From positions 248,001-312,000 of the forward strand of contig JADJFE010000030.1 in the NCBI GenBank assembly GCA_016708725.1: 64,000 bases of DNA, read 5' to 3'. A program made the translations under genes and the position numbers. Under the pieces are notes generated by a model. It saw nothing but the letters and a program-made list of their open reading frames with translations. It was not told the origin of the DNA and searched no databases. Source of the DNA: Candidatus Aalborgicola bjergmarkensis. GTDB lineage: Bacteria; Pseudomonadota; Gammaproteobacteria; Burkholderiales; Burkholderiaceae_C. This document shows, one piece after another, positions 1-8,963 of this stretch; position 1 is the stretch's first letter, and each line of letters opens with the position of its first letter.

Positions 1-606
1 ATTGATGATTTCCGCGATGCCGCCAACAGCGTTCTTTAACACGTCATTGGCGCGCGCAAATGCCTCATCCTGAGAAATCTCGTCGCCCAGAACACCCAAC
101 AGCTTTTCGTTGAGCACGACTATTAGCGAATCCACATTGGCTTCGAGTTCCGCCATGCCCGCGTCGGCATTGCCCATGCGCCTGCTGCCTTCAAAATCAA
201 ACGGCTTGGTTACCACCCCCACTGTCAGGATGCCCATCTGTTTGGCAACGCGGGCAATCACGGGTGCAGCACCAGTGCCGGTGCCTCCGCCCATGCCGGC
301 CGTGATGAACAGCATATCAGCCCCTTCTATGGCGGCTTTTATCTCGGCTTCAGCCTGTTCTGCGGCGTCGCGGCCCTTGTCGGGTTTACTGCCCGCCCCC
401 AAGCCATCTGCGCCAAGCTGGATGGTTCTGTGCGCGGTACTACGGCTCAATGCCTGCGAGTCGGTATTGGCGCAGATGAATTCGACACCGCCGACGGCGG
501 AACAGATCATGTGCTCAACGGCATTACCGCCGCCGCCGCCAACACCAATGACCTTGATGCGGGTTCCTTGGTTAAAAGTATCTTCTTTAATCATCTCTAT
601 GGGCAT
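1..606 (-). CDS. ftsZ: Cell division protein FtsZ, N-terminal part (cut by window start)
   Basis: Tubulin-like GTPase that polymerises into the Z-ring at mid-cell. The visible 202 residues form the GTP-binding half: IKVIGVGGGGGNAVEHM near residues 18-34 and the tubulin signature GMGGGTGTGAAPVIA near residue 100, followed by TKPFDFEG. The start is the ATG at 604-606, with AGGAG (complement of 613-617) six bases upstream. The stop lies beyond base 1. It is the last visible gene of the dcw cluster, 101 bp after ftsA, and has its own candidate promoter in that gap. Confidence 0.97.
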   Translation of the reverse strand, partial: MPIEMIKEDTFNQGTRIKVIGVGGGGGNAVEHMICSAVGGVEFICANTDSQALSRSTAHRTIQLGADGLGAGSKPDKGRDAAEQAEAEIKAAIEGADMLFITAGMGGGTGTGAAPVIARVAKQMGILTVGVVTKPFDFEGSRRMGNADAGMAELEANVDSLIVVLNEKLLGVLGDEISQDEAFARANDVLKNAVGGIAEIIN

Positions 607-637
607 GCCGATCTCCTGTAGTTTCAAAAATTAGTCG

Positions 638-667
638 AATATAAAAGTTATGCTGCACCGTTGCCAA
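638..667 (-). promoter_or_regulatory. Candidate sigma70 promoter of ftsZ
   Basis: On the minus strand, TTGGCA (complement of 662-667) and TATATT (complement of 638-643) are separated by 18 bp. This is a fair match to a -35/-10 pair, and it sits 32 bp before the ftsZ ATG in the only sizeable gap (607-707) near the end of the dcw cluster. Extra promoters in front of ftsZ are common in proteobacteria. The call rests on sequence match alone. Confidence 0.45.
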
Positions 668-707
668 TGCGATTTTTTTTCAACCGCTAATTATCCAATT
701 TTTATAG

Positions 708-1937
708 CTAAAAATTTCCCACGAACCAGTCCTTGATTGAACTTAATGCGGTTTTTGTGAAGCCATTTTTTTGTGCCACCTTGTAGCCACGCAAACGCGC
801 CAGGCGCGCCTCTTCCAGCAAGCCCATTACCGTGGCCGCCCGTGGCTGGGCTACCATGTCAGCTAACGCGCCAGAGTATTTGGGAACACCTCTGCGCACG
901 GGTTTGAGGAAAATATCTTCGCCCAGTTCAACCATGCCAGGCATCATGCAACTGCCACCCGTGAGCACAACCCCCGAGGACAAAACTTCCTCATATCCCG
1001 ACTCACGCATGACCTGATTCACCAGTGAAAATATTTCTTCAATACGCGGCTCAATCACACCAGCCAGGGCCTGACGGCTCAACATACGCGGACCCCGGTC
1101 ACCCAATCCAGGCACTTCCACCTGCGTTTCGGGGTCAACCAGCAATTGCTTGGCGTGGCCACTTTCCACCTTGATGTCCTCCGCATCCTTGGTTGGCGTG
1201 CGCAATGCCATGGCGATATCGCTGGTAATCAAATCACCTGCAATCGGAATCACCGAAGTATGGCGAATGGCGCCATTGGTAAAAATGGCAATATCGGTGG
1301 TACCGGCGCCAATGTCCACCAGGGCCACCCCCAGTTCGCGCTCATCCTCCGTCAGGACCGACTGGCTGGCCGCCAGGGGATTGAGCATCAGTTGCTCGAC
1401 CTCCAATCCACAACGGCGCACACACTTGACGATGTTTTCCGCCGCGCTTTGTGCCCCGGTGACGATGTGTACCATGGCTTCGAGCCGGATGCCACTCATG
1501 CCAATCGGCTCCTTGACATCCTGCCCGTCAATGATGAACTCCTGCGGCTCCACCAGCAGCAGACGCTGGTCGGTTGAAATATTGATGGCCTTGGCCGTCT
1601 CGACCACACGGGCCACATCGGCCGGGGTCACTTCGCGGTCTTTCACCGCGACCATGCCTTTGGAATTCAAGCCCCGGATGTGGCTGCCGGTAATGCCGGT
1701 ATACACCCGCCGGATTTCACAATCGGCCATGAGTTCGGCCTCGCGTAGCGCCTGTTGAATGCTTTGCACCGTGGCATCAATGTTGACAACTACACCACGT
1801 TTGATGCCATTACTCGGCGCAACACCAAGCCCGGCCAGCTTCAATTCACCGCCTGGCATGACTTCGGCCACCACCACCATCACCTTGGCCGTCCCGATGT
1901 CCAGACCAACAACCAAGTCCTTATATTCTTTCGCCAT
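708..1937 (-). CDS. ftsA: Cell division protein FtsA
   Basis: Actin-like ATPase that tethers FtsZ to the membrane and recruits later division proteins. The 409 residues match the usual length. The N-terminus DLVVGLDIGTAKVMVVVAEV is the phosphate-1 motif; VDIGAGTTDIAIF near residue 207 is phosphate-2 and VVLTGGSCMMPGM near residue 325 the adenosine motif. The C-terminus (SSIKDWFVGNF) is the amphipathic membrane-targeting helix expected of FtsA. It lies 35 bp downstream of ftsQ and is transcribed with it. Confidence 0.97.
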   Translation of the reverse strand: MAKEYKDLVVGLDIGTAKVMVVVAEVMPGGELKLAGLGVAPSNGIKRGVVVNIDATVQSIQQALREAELMADCEIRRVYTGITGSHIRGLNSKGMVAVKDREVTPADVARVVETAKAINISTDQRLLLVEPQEFIIDGQDVKEPIGMSGIRLEAMVHIVTGAQSAAENIVKCVRRCGLEVEQLMLNPLAASQSVLTEDERELGVALVDIGAGTTDIAIFTNGAIRHTSVIPIAGDLITSDIAMALRTPTKDAEDIKVESGHAKQLLVDPETQVEVPGLGDRGPRMLSRQALAGVIEPRIEEIFSLVNQVMRESGYEEVLSSGVVLTGGSCMMPGMVELGEDIFLKPVRRGVPKYSGALADMVAQPRAATVMGLLEEARLARLRGYKVAQKNGFTKTALSSIKDWFVGNF

Positions 1938-1972
1938 ATTCTTACCTGAAAAGCTTTCTTTCGCTACTTTTG

Positions 1973-2761
1973 CTATCTTTTAGCCGCCGCCAATGCCGTA
2001 GTGCTGACACCACGCAGCCGGATGGCATAACCATTTTCATGTCGCAAATCAGCGGACTCCACCGAGTCAATCCGCCGCCGATAGCGTGTGACAACCTGAT
2101 CCAGGGTTGCAAGAAACCGCTGCACCCGCATGGATATCTCATGCTCGCCTCCACGACCTAACTCAAGGATGGCATCCGTTTCCAGGCGCACACGCCAGCT
2201 ACCACCGCTGGAGAGTTCCACCGCGTCCACGCCAACATCCACCGCCTCAAACATGGGCACTAGCAAACGGTACATGGCCAACACTTCGGCAGCTTGCCCC
2301 TGTGGCCCGGCAAGCTGCGGCAACAAGTCCTGCTCGACTTCGCCGACATTGGCTTCGAATACCTCGCCAAAATCATTCAGCAGCCGCGACTCACTCTCAT
2401 CACCCCAGTAGGCAACGGCCCGGTGTTCCTGCAAGGCAACCTGTAGACGATCAGGAAACTGACGGCGCACCACGGCGCTGCGCACCCAAGGGACCGACTC
2501 AAACGCCTCACGCACCCGCGCCAGATCGACACTGAATAGGGTCCCGGCCAGATGGGGCAGCACATCCGCGCGCAGGGTAACGGCATTGTTGTGTGTCACA
2601 TCGCCAACAACCACAACACCCTTGATGTCAAACACCGGCAATCGCGACAAACCCCACGCAGCCGAGAAGAACGCCAGCGCAAGAAAAACCAGCAACAACA
2701 GCATGGAGGTCACGTTCATAAGACGTACATCCAGAGGTATCGCCACCATGGCATGGTTCAT
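1973..2761 (-). CDS. ftsQ: Cell division protein FtsQ
   Basis: Bitopic inner-membrane division protein that connects early and late divisome parts, binding FtsB/FtsL in the periplasm. 262 residues: a short cytoplasmic N-terminus, one membrane segment near residues 17-38 (MLLLLVFLALAFFSAAWGL), a POTRA domain starting with the DIKGVVVVG stretch, then the FtsQ domain with the FPDRLQVALQEHRAVAYW stretch. The ATG overlaps the ddlB stop by 4 nt (ATGA), so the two are probably translationally coupled. Confidence 0.95.
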   Translation of the reverse strand: MNHAMVAIPLDVRLMNVTSMLLLLVFLALAFFSAAWGLSRLPVFDIKGVVVVGDVTHNNAVTLRADVLPHLAGTLFSVDLARVREAFESVPWVRSAVVRRQFPDRLQVALQEHRAVAYWGDESESRLLNDFGEVFEANVGEVEQDLLPQLAGPQGQAAEVLAMYRLLVPMFEAVDVGVDAVELSSGGSWRVRLETDAILELGRGGEHEISMRVQRFLATLDQVVTRYRRRIDSVESADLRHENGYAIRLRGVSTTALAAAKR

Positions 2762-3699
2762 GCCGCAACTCCGCTATCCAGATCGGTATGCTCCAGCAAG
2801 CGTATGCACAAATCCTCATAACTGATACCAACAGCCCGCGCCGACATGGGCACCAGCGAGTGGCCGGTCATGCCGGGGGACGTATTGATTTCCAGCAAGT
2901 AGGGTTGGCGCGTCACCGCGTCAATCATCACATCGGCGCGCGCCCAGCCACGGCAGCCCAGCACCTGATAGGCTTTGCAAGCCAGCGCGGCGATTGCCTC
3001 TTCTTCGCCGTCAGGCAAACCGGCGGGCACCAGATACTGGGTGTCGTCGTTAAAGTATTTGTTTTGATAATCGTAGTTGCCGCCAGGGGCTTTGATGCGG
3101 ATCAGCGGTAGTGCTTGTGGCGTATTGGTGGGTCCGAGCAGCGGACAGGTGACCTCGTCCCCGGCGATGAACTGCTCACACAACACTGCGGGGTCATGCC
3201 GGGCCGCCAGCAGGTAGGCCGACTCACACTGGTCCAGCGAGTCAACGCGCGTCAAACCGATGGTCGAGCCTTCATGCGCCGGCTTGACGATCATGGGGCC
3301 ACCCAATTCGGCATACGCAGCACGGGTTTGCGCGACACTGGTTACCCGACACCACTGTGGCGTCGGCAAGTCCTCAAAGTGCCAGATGCGTTTGGTCATG
3401 ATCTTGTCCATGGAAATGCTCGATGCCATGACTCCCGATCCGGTATACGGAATACCCATCAGCTCCAATGCCCCTTGCACCGTCCCGTCCTCACCAAAAC
3501 GACCATGCAGGGCGATGAAGCAGCGCGCAAAACCTTGCTGCTTGAGCTCGCAGAGCGCGCGCTGCGCCGGGTCGAATGCATGGGCATCGACGCCTCTGGA
3601 AAGCAAGGCCTTGAGCACGCCCCCACCCGACATCAGGGACACCTCCCGCTCAGCCGAAGCCCCCCCCATCAATACCGCCACCTTACCAAACTGGCTCAT
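2758..3699 (-). CDS. ddlB: D-alanine--D-alanine ligase
   Basis: Cytoplasmic ATP-grasp ligase that makes D-Ala-D-Ala, the substrate MurF adds to the peptidoglycan precursor. 313 residues, the usual Ddl length. The N-terminus has VLMGGASAEREVSLMSG, the centre has IVKPAHEGSTIGL (ATP-grasp), and the C-terminus LLEINTSPGMTGHSLVP carries the metal and substrate residues (E, N). It overlaps murC by 4 nt upstream and ftsQ by 4 nt downstream. The dcw location supports ddlB. Confidence 0.97.
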   Translation of the reverse strand: MSQFGKVAVLMGGASAEREVSLMSGGGVLKALLSRGVDAHAFDPAQRALCELKQQGFARCFIALHGRFGEDGTVQGALELMGIPYTGSGVMASSISMDKIMTKRIWHFEDLPTPQWCRVTSVAQTRAAYAELGGPMIVKPAHEGSTIGLTRVDSLDQCESAYLLAARHDPAVLCEQFIAGDEVTCPLLGPTNTPQALPLIRIKAPGGNYDYQNKYFNDDTQYLVPAGLPDGEEEAIAALACKAYQVLGCRGWARADVMIDAVTRQPYLLEINTSPGMTGHSLVPMSARAVGISYEDLCIRLLEHTDLDSGVAA

Positions 3700-5123
3700 A
3701 ATCCGCCCTGCCCATAAAGCTCCTTATTTTGCAGCAAGTCACGCACCCTGGCCGGGACCGCACCAATCGAGCCAGCCCCCATGCAGATGACAACATCTCC
3801 CGCCCTGGCGCTGTCCACAATCACCTGCGGCATATCCACAATATTCTCGACAAAGATCGGCTCAACCTTGCCCGCGATGCGCAGCGCCCGCGCCAGGGCA
3901 CGCGCATCGGCAGCCACAATCGGTGACTCGCCTGCAGCATACACCTCGCCGAGCAGAACGGCATCGGCCTGGCCAATGACCTTGACAAAATCCTCAAAGC
4001 AATCGCGGGTACGAGTAAAACGGTGCGGCTGGAATGCCAGCACCAACCGCCTGTGCGGAAACGCGCCGCGCGCTGCGGCCAGGGTCGCAGCCATTTCCGC
4101 CGGATGGTGGCCGTAATCGTCAATGAGGCTGAAAGCTCCCCCGGCAGGCAATGGCAGATCGCCATAGGACTGGAAACGCCGCCCCACCCCCTTGAATTCC
4201 GCCAGGGCCTTGAGCATGGCCGCATCGTTGACACCCAGTTCCGACGCCACGGCAATCGCCGCCAGTGCATTGAGCACGTTGTGCCGTCCCGCAAGGTTCA
4301 GCACCACATCCAGATCGGGCGAAACCTCTCCGTTGCGCCGCTGCACCGTGAAGTGCATCTGCCCGCCTTGTGCACGTACCTTGGTCGCACACACCTGGGA
4401 TTGCGGATTAAATCCATAACTGGTGACCGGGCAGGTGACCTGCTCGACAATCGCGCTCACGGCGGGGTCATCCGTACACAAGATGGCCCGGCCATAAAAC
4501 GGCATGCGGTGCAGAAAATCAATAAATGCCGCCTTGAGCCGACCAAAATCATGGCCGTAGGTTTCCATGTGGTCGGCATCAATATTGGTCACCACTGCCA
4601 TGACCGGCATCAGATTCAAAAACGAGGCATCGGACTCATCGGCTTCGACCACGATGTAATCCCCTTGCCCCAGGCGGGCATTGGCCCCGGCGCTGTTGAG
4701 ACGCCCGCCAATCACAAACGTGGGGTCCAATCCCGCTTCGGCCAGGACACTGGCGACCAGGCTGGTCGTGGTGGTCTTGCCGTGGGTGCCGGCAATGGCA
4801 ATGCCCTGCTTGAGGCGCATCAACTCGGCCAGCATCAAGGCCCGTGGCACGATGGGAATTTTCATCTCGCGCGCAACCATCACCTCCGGGTTATCCGCCT
4901 GAACCGCCGTCGAAGTGACGACGACATCCGCACCCGCAACGTTGGCGCGGGCATGGCCGACCGAGGTTTTGATCCCGATACCGGCCAGGCGCTTGAGCGT
5001 GGTGCTGTCGGACAGGTCCGAACCCGAAATCACATAACCCAGGTTACACAAGACTTCGGCAATACCGGACATGCCCGAGCCGCCAACGCCAACGAAGTGG
5101 ATGTGTTTGATCGCATGTTTCAT
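3696..5123 (-). CDS. murC: UDP-N-acetylmuramate--L-alanine ligase MurC
   Basis: Adds L-Ala to UDP-MurNAc, the first step in building the peptide stem. 475 residues. The N-terminal Rossmann part starts HFVGVGGSGMSGIAEVL. The ATP loop IAGTHGKTTTTSLVASVL is near residue 110. The central domain has the EADESDASFLNL stretch and the DDYGHHPAEMAATL segment typical of MurC. It overlaps murG and ddlB by 4 nt each, inside the compact dcw operon. Confidence 0.97.
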   Translation of the reverse strand: MKHAIKHIHFVGVGGSGMSGIAEVLCNLGYVISGSDLSDSTTLKRLAGIGIKTSVGHARANVAGADVVVTSTAVQADNPEVMVAREMKIPIVPRALMLAELMRLKQGIAIAGTHGKTTTTSLVASVLAEAGLDPTFVIGGRLNSAGANARLGQGDYIVVEADESDASFLNLMPVMAVVTNIDADHMETYGHDFGRLKAAFIDFLHRMPFYGRAILCTDDPAVSAIVEQVTCPVTSYGFNPQSQVCATKVRAQGGQMHFTVQRRNGEVSPDLDVVLNLAGRHNVLNALAAIAVASELGVNDAAMLKALAEFKGVGRRFQSYGDLPLPAGGAFSLIDDYGHHPAEMAATLAAARGAFPHRRLVLAFQPHRFTRTRDCFEDFVKVIGQADAVLLGEVYAAGESPIVAADARALARALRIAGKVEPIFVENIVDMPQVIVDSARAGDVVICMGAGSIGAVPARVRDLLQNKELYGQGGL

Positions 5124-6208
5124 CGGGCAAGTTCCTCACAAACAGCCACCAGTGCATCCGTGGCATCGGTTTTTTGCAGTCTTTTGGCTTGCAGGGCACA
5201 TGCCATAAGCGAGGAACGCTCTGTTTTTTGCAGCATATCGGCCAGCATGGCAGGTGTCAGCTGGTCTTGCGGCACCAGCCAGCCAGCCCCCTGGTCCACC
5301 AGAAAGCGCGCATTGTAGGTTTGGTGGTCGTCCACGGCGAAGGGAAAAGGGACAAAAACCGCAGCCGCCCCCACCGCTGCCAGCTCGGTCACGGTACTGG
5401 CACCAGCGCGGCACAACACCAGGTCCGCTTTGGCAAAGGCCTGCGCGGTATTGTCAATAAACGGGGTCAACTCTGCCTGCACCCCGGCCTGCGCATAGTT
5501 GTGGCGCAGTGCATCAATCTGCTTTTCTCCGCTTTGGTGGATGACCTGGGGACGATTGGCGGGAGGAATCAGCGCCAGCGCCTGGGGCACCAGCGTATTG
5601 AGCGCCTGCGCCCCCAGACTCCCCCCCACGACCAGCAGTTGCAAAGGGCCACTGCGCTGCGCAAACCGTGTCTGAGGATCGGCTTGCTGTAAAAACTCCG
5701 CACGCAAGGGATTGCCCACCCATTGCCCCCTGGGCAGCGTGGTGGGAAATGCCGTGAATATCCGGCGCGCCAGCCGCGCCAGGACTTTATTGGAAAGGCC
5801 GGGAATGGAGTTCTGCTCATGCAGAACCAGAGGCCGGCCCAGCAACGCGCCCATGCATCCGGCGGGCAGTGTGATGTAACCGCCCAGCCCCACCAGCACA
5901 TCCGGCCTGACACGGCGCAACACCCGGATGCTTTGCACACATGCACGCAGCAAGCGCCACGGCAGTGCCAGTAGCGTACCCAGTCCCTTGCCACGTACCC
6001 CGGAAAAGTCCACCAGTTCCAGCGTAAACCCATGTGTGGGGACAATGCGGCTTTCCATGCTATTTGGCGCACCGAGCCAATGCACGCGCCAGCCGCGTGC
6101 ACGCAGCGCCTGCGCCAGAGCCAAACCGGGAAAGATGTGTCCGCCGGTGCCCCCAGCCATGATGAGGGCGCAACGCTGGCGCGCACCTGTACCCGTACCC
6201 TTGCTCAT
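5120..6208 (-). CDS. murG: UDP-GlcNAc transferase MurG
   Basis: Membrane-associated glycosyltransferase (GT28) that converts lipid I to lipid II on the inner face of the cytoplasmic membrane. 362 residues. It has the N-terminal glycine loop IMAGGTGGHIFPGLALAQAL, the HEQNSIPGLSNK acceptor-side motif, and the C-terminal donor-binding segment CRAGASTVTELAAVG. It overlaps ftsW and murC by 4 nt each. The start is MSKGTGTGARQRC; the first residues before ALIMAGG are a short non-conserved lead. Confidence 0.97.
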   Translation of the reverse strand: MSKGTGTGARQRCALIMAGGTGGHIFPGLALAQALRARGWRVHWLGAPNSMESRIVPTHGFTLELVDFSGVRGKGLGTLLALPWRLLRACVQSIRVLRRVRPDVLVGLGGYITLPAGCMGALLGRPLVLHEQNSIPGLSNKVLARLARRIFTAFPTTLPRGQWVGNPLRAEFLQQADPQTRFAQRSGPLQLLVVGGSLGAQALNTLVPQALALIPPANRPQVIHQSGEKQIDALRHNYAQAGVQAELTPFIDNTAQAFAKADLVLCRAGASTVTELAAVGAAAVFVPFPFAVDDHQTYNARFLVDQGAGWLVPQDQLTPAMLADMLQKTERSSLMACALQAKRLQKTDATDALVAVCEELAR

Positions 6209-7449
6209 ACGCGGCCTCCGTGCATCAGTTGTCGGTTCTCGAAATCAACGCGCAGCACCATGGCAATGGCTACCAGATTGATCATGATGGCCGAGCCTCC
6301 GTAACTCATCAAGGGCAAGGTCAATCCCTTGGTCGGCAAGGCACCCAGGTTCACGCCCATATTGATGAAAGCCTGAAACCCTATCCAGATACCCACACCC
6401 TGCGCCACCAACCCGGGAAATACCCGATCCAGCGCGATAGCCTGGCGGCCGATGTGCATGATGCGCCGCGTCAGCCACAGGAACAAACCGATCAACACCA
6501 GCACGCCCACCAAGCCGAACTCCTCACCAATCACAGCCAGCAAAAAATCGGTATGCGCTTCGGGCAACCAATGCAATTTTTCCACGCTACCGCCCAGACC
6601 AACGCCAAAAATTTCGCCGCGCCCAATGGCAATCAAGGAATGCGACAACTGGTAGCCCTTGCCCAGGGCATGCTTTTCCGTCCAGGGATCGAGATAGGCA
6701 AAAATGCGTTCGCGTCGCCACTCGCTGAAATAAATCATCAACACAAACGCCACCAGCAAAATGGCCGCAATCAGGAAAAACATGCGGGCATTAACGCCCC
6801 CCAGAAACAAAATACCCATGGCGATGACGGCAATCACCATAAAACCGCCCATGTCCGGTTCGGCCAGCAACAGCAGGCCAACCACGGCAATCGCCGTTGC
6901 CATCGGTAGCACCGCGCGGAAAAAACGCTCCTTTACATCCATCTTACGTACCATGTAGTCCGCCGCGTAAAGCAGTACCGCGAGCTTGGCGACCTCGGAA
7001 GGCTGGACACTCAAGGGGCCAACGGCTATCCAGCGGCGGGCACCATACACCACCTTGCCGATGCCGGGTATCAGCACGAGCATGAGCAGTACAAGGGACG
7101 CAACGAACAACCAACGGGCCGAACGCTCCCACGTTGAAAGTGGCACCTGAAAGGCAATTAGCGCCGCAACAAAGGCCATAACGAGCCACAGCGCATGGCG
7201 CACCAGAAAGTAGGTGTGGGTGTATTTGGAAAATCTGGGGTTTTCAGGCATCGCAATCGAAGCCGAGTAGACCATCACCAGACCCCACAACGTCAGTGCC
7301 ACCACCACCCATGTCAACGGTTGGTCAAAGCTGCGCATCGGGGCTGCGGTCTGTGATGCAGTCGATGATCCCCAGGGCCCCAGTCGGACCGGCAACTCGG
7401 CCGTGCGGGTCGAAAACCAACCCGACAAGGTTTGTCCCAGGCTGTTCAC
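6205..7449 (-). CDS. ftsW: Peptidoglycan glycosyltransferase FtsW
   Basis: SEDS-family integral membrane glycan polymerase that works with FtsI at the division site. With the GTG at 7447-7449 the protein has 414 residues. I prefer this start because it gives a GTGA overlap with the murD stop, like the other junctions here; an upstream start at 7506 would add a Gly/Arg-rich lead encoded inside murD. About ten membrane segments follow a soluble lead of about 60 residues. FtsW/RodA signatures include KLAVLLYAADYMVRK, the LAEPDMGG loop and LMSYGGSAIMINL near the C-terminus. Confidence 0.94.
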   Translation of the reverse strand: MNSLGQTLSGWFSTRTAELPVRLGPWGSSTASQTAAPMRSFDQPLTWVVVALTLWGLVMVYSASIAMPENPRFSKYTHTYFLVRHALWLVMAFVAALIAFQVPLSTWERSARWLFVASLVLLMLVLIPGIGKVVYGARRWIAVGPLSVQPSEVAKLAVLLYAADYMVRKMDVKERFFRAVLPMATAIAVVGLLLLAEPDMGGFMVIAVIAMGILFLGGVNARMFFLIAAILLVAFVLMIYFSEWRRERIFAYLDPWTEKHALGKGYQLSHSLIAIGRGEIFGVGLGGSVEKLHWLPEAHTDFLLAVIGEEFGLVGVLVLIGLFLWLTRRIMHIGRQAIALDRVFPGLVAQGVGIWIGFQAFINMGVNLGALPTKGLTLPLMSYGGSAIMINLVAIAMVLRVDFENRQLMHGGRV

Positions 7450-8960
7450 GCCCCAACCTCCAACTCCACCCCACAAGCGCGCGCCCACTCCTGGACTGCG
7501 GCACAAAACACGCGCGCACGATGTTCATAGTTATCAAACATGTCAAAACTGGCGCACGCAGGAGATAACAAAACCGCATCGCCCGCCTGGGCATTCCCAC
7601 GGGCTTGCGCTACCGCCTCTTGCATCGAGCCTGCATCCACCAGGGGAACTCCGGTGGTTGCGATGGCCTGGCGGATCAGCGGGGTATCACGCCCGATCAG
7701 CACCACGGCGCGTGCATGACGGGCAACGGCGGGTGCCAGCGGCGAGAAATCCTGCCCCTTGCCCTCACCACCCAGAATGACTACCACCTTGCGCTCGGCG
7801 CCAAGACCTTGCAATGCTGCCACCGTGGCACCTACGTTCGTACCCTTGCTATCATCAAAAAACTCCACACCATTGACACTGGCAATGGATTGCACCCGAT
7901 GCGGCTCGCCCCGGTATTCACGCAAACCAAACAGCAAAGGCGCCAGCGTGCAGCCCGCTGTCGCACACAAAGCCAAGGCAGCTAGTGCGTTGCCCGCGTT
8001 GTGCCGCCCCCGAATGCGCAACGCATCAGCGGGCATCAGGCGCTGAAAATGCAGCTCCGGCAGCGCGTCTTTTTTCTTGCGGCGCGTCTCATCTGCCTCC
8101 AAGGCACGCACCAGCCAGACCATGCCATTGACTTCTTCCATGCCAAAGTCACCTGGCCGCTGCGGCATGCCGCTGCCAAACGTCACCCAGGTGCGTGCAG
8201 GTGTTCCCTTGACCGGAGCAGGCAACATGGACATCATGGACATTACCAATGGGTCATCCCGGTTGAGCACCAACTGGCCGTGTTGGCCGAAGATGCGGGC
8301 CTTGGCTTTGGCATACGCCGACATGCTCCCGTGCCAGTCCAGATGGTCTTGCGTCACATTGAGCACGGTCGCCGCCGTGGGCTCGAACTGTGCCACGCCA
8401 TCCAATTGAAAACTCGATAATTCCAGCACCCAGACCTCGGGCAGAGCCTGCGTGTCCATTGCTTGGGACAGGGTGTCGAGCAGCGCCGGGCCAATGTTGC
8501 CAGCCATGACCACCGGCTTGCCAGCCCAGTCGAGCAAATGCCTGGTGAGTGCCGTCACTGTGGTCTTGCCATTAGTGCCGGTAATGGCCAACACTTTGGG
8601 CTGGTATTGTTGTGCTTGCCGCAACTCTGCCAAGGCCTGGGCAAACAGGTCGAGTTCGCCTGCCACCCATAGTCCCCTGGCCTGCGCCGCTGCAACCACG
8701 CCCTGCACGTCCTGTGGCGATAAACCGGGACTTTTGAACACGGCGCGTACATCGCTGCCTTCAAGCAGCGCGCCGTCCATGGGGGCATGCACAAAAGTGG
8801 CCTGCGGCAACTCCTGGCGCAGGCGCGGCAACTGCGGTGGCTGTGCGCGCGTATCGGCAACCGTCACACGCGCACCCGCACGCTGGCACCAACGCGCCAT
8901 CGACAGACCTGAAACACCCAAGCCCAGGATCAATACTGCGAGACCTTGCAAGCTTTGCAC
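7446..8960 (-). CDS. murD: UDP-N-acetylmuramoyl-L-alanine--D-glutamate ligase MurD
   Basis: Adds D-Glu to UDP-MurNAc-L-Ala. 504 residues, somewhat longer than the E. coli enzyme (about 440); the extra length lies partly in the 245-310 region around a lysine-rich KTRRKKK-type loop and the PGDFGMEEVNG stretch. The N-terminal fold VLILGLGVSGLSMARW and ATP loop ITGTNGKTTVTALT are clear, as is the C-terminal LLSPACASFDMFDNYEHRG-like motif (here ending EHRAR). It sits 3 nt after mraY and overlaps ftsW by 4 nt. Confidence 0.96.
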   Translation of the reverse strand: MQSLQGLAVLILGLGVSGLSMARWCQRAGARVTVADTRAQPPQLPRLRQELPQATFVHAPMDGALLEGSDVRAVFKSPGLSPQDVQGVVAAAQARGLWVAGELDLFAQALAELRQAQQYQPKVLAITGTNGKTTVTALTRHLLDWAGKPVVMAGNIGPALLDTLSQAMDTQALPEVWVLELSSFQLDGVAQFEPTAATVLNVTQDHLDWHGSMSAYAKAKARIFGQHGQLVLNRDDPLVMSMMSMLPAPVKGTPARTWVTFGSGMPQRPGDFGMEEVNGMVWLVRALEADETRRKKKDALPELHFQRLMPADALRIRGRHNAGNALAALALCATAGCTLAPLLFGLREYRGEPHRVQSIASVNGVEFFDDSKGTNVGATVAALQGLGAERKVVVILGGEGKGQDFSPLAPAVARHARAVVLIGRDTPLIRQAIATTGVPLVDAGSMQEAVAQARGNAQAGDAVLLSPACASFDMFDNYEHRARVFCAAVQEWARACGVELEVGA

Positions 8961-8963
8961 TGC

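Noticed and set aside
4023..5318. Long open frame on the plus strand opposite murC/murG
   Set aside because: It is antisense to two certain genes, has a His/Arg/Gly-rich composition and no family pattern; a by-product of GC-rich codon use.
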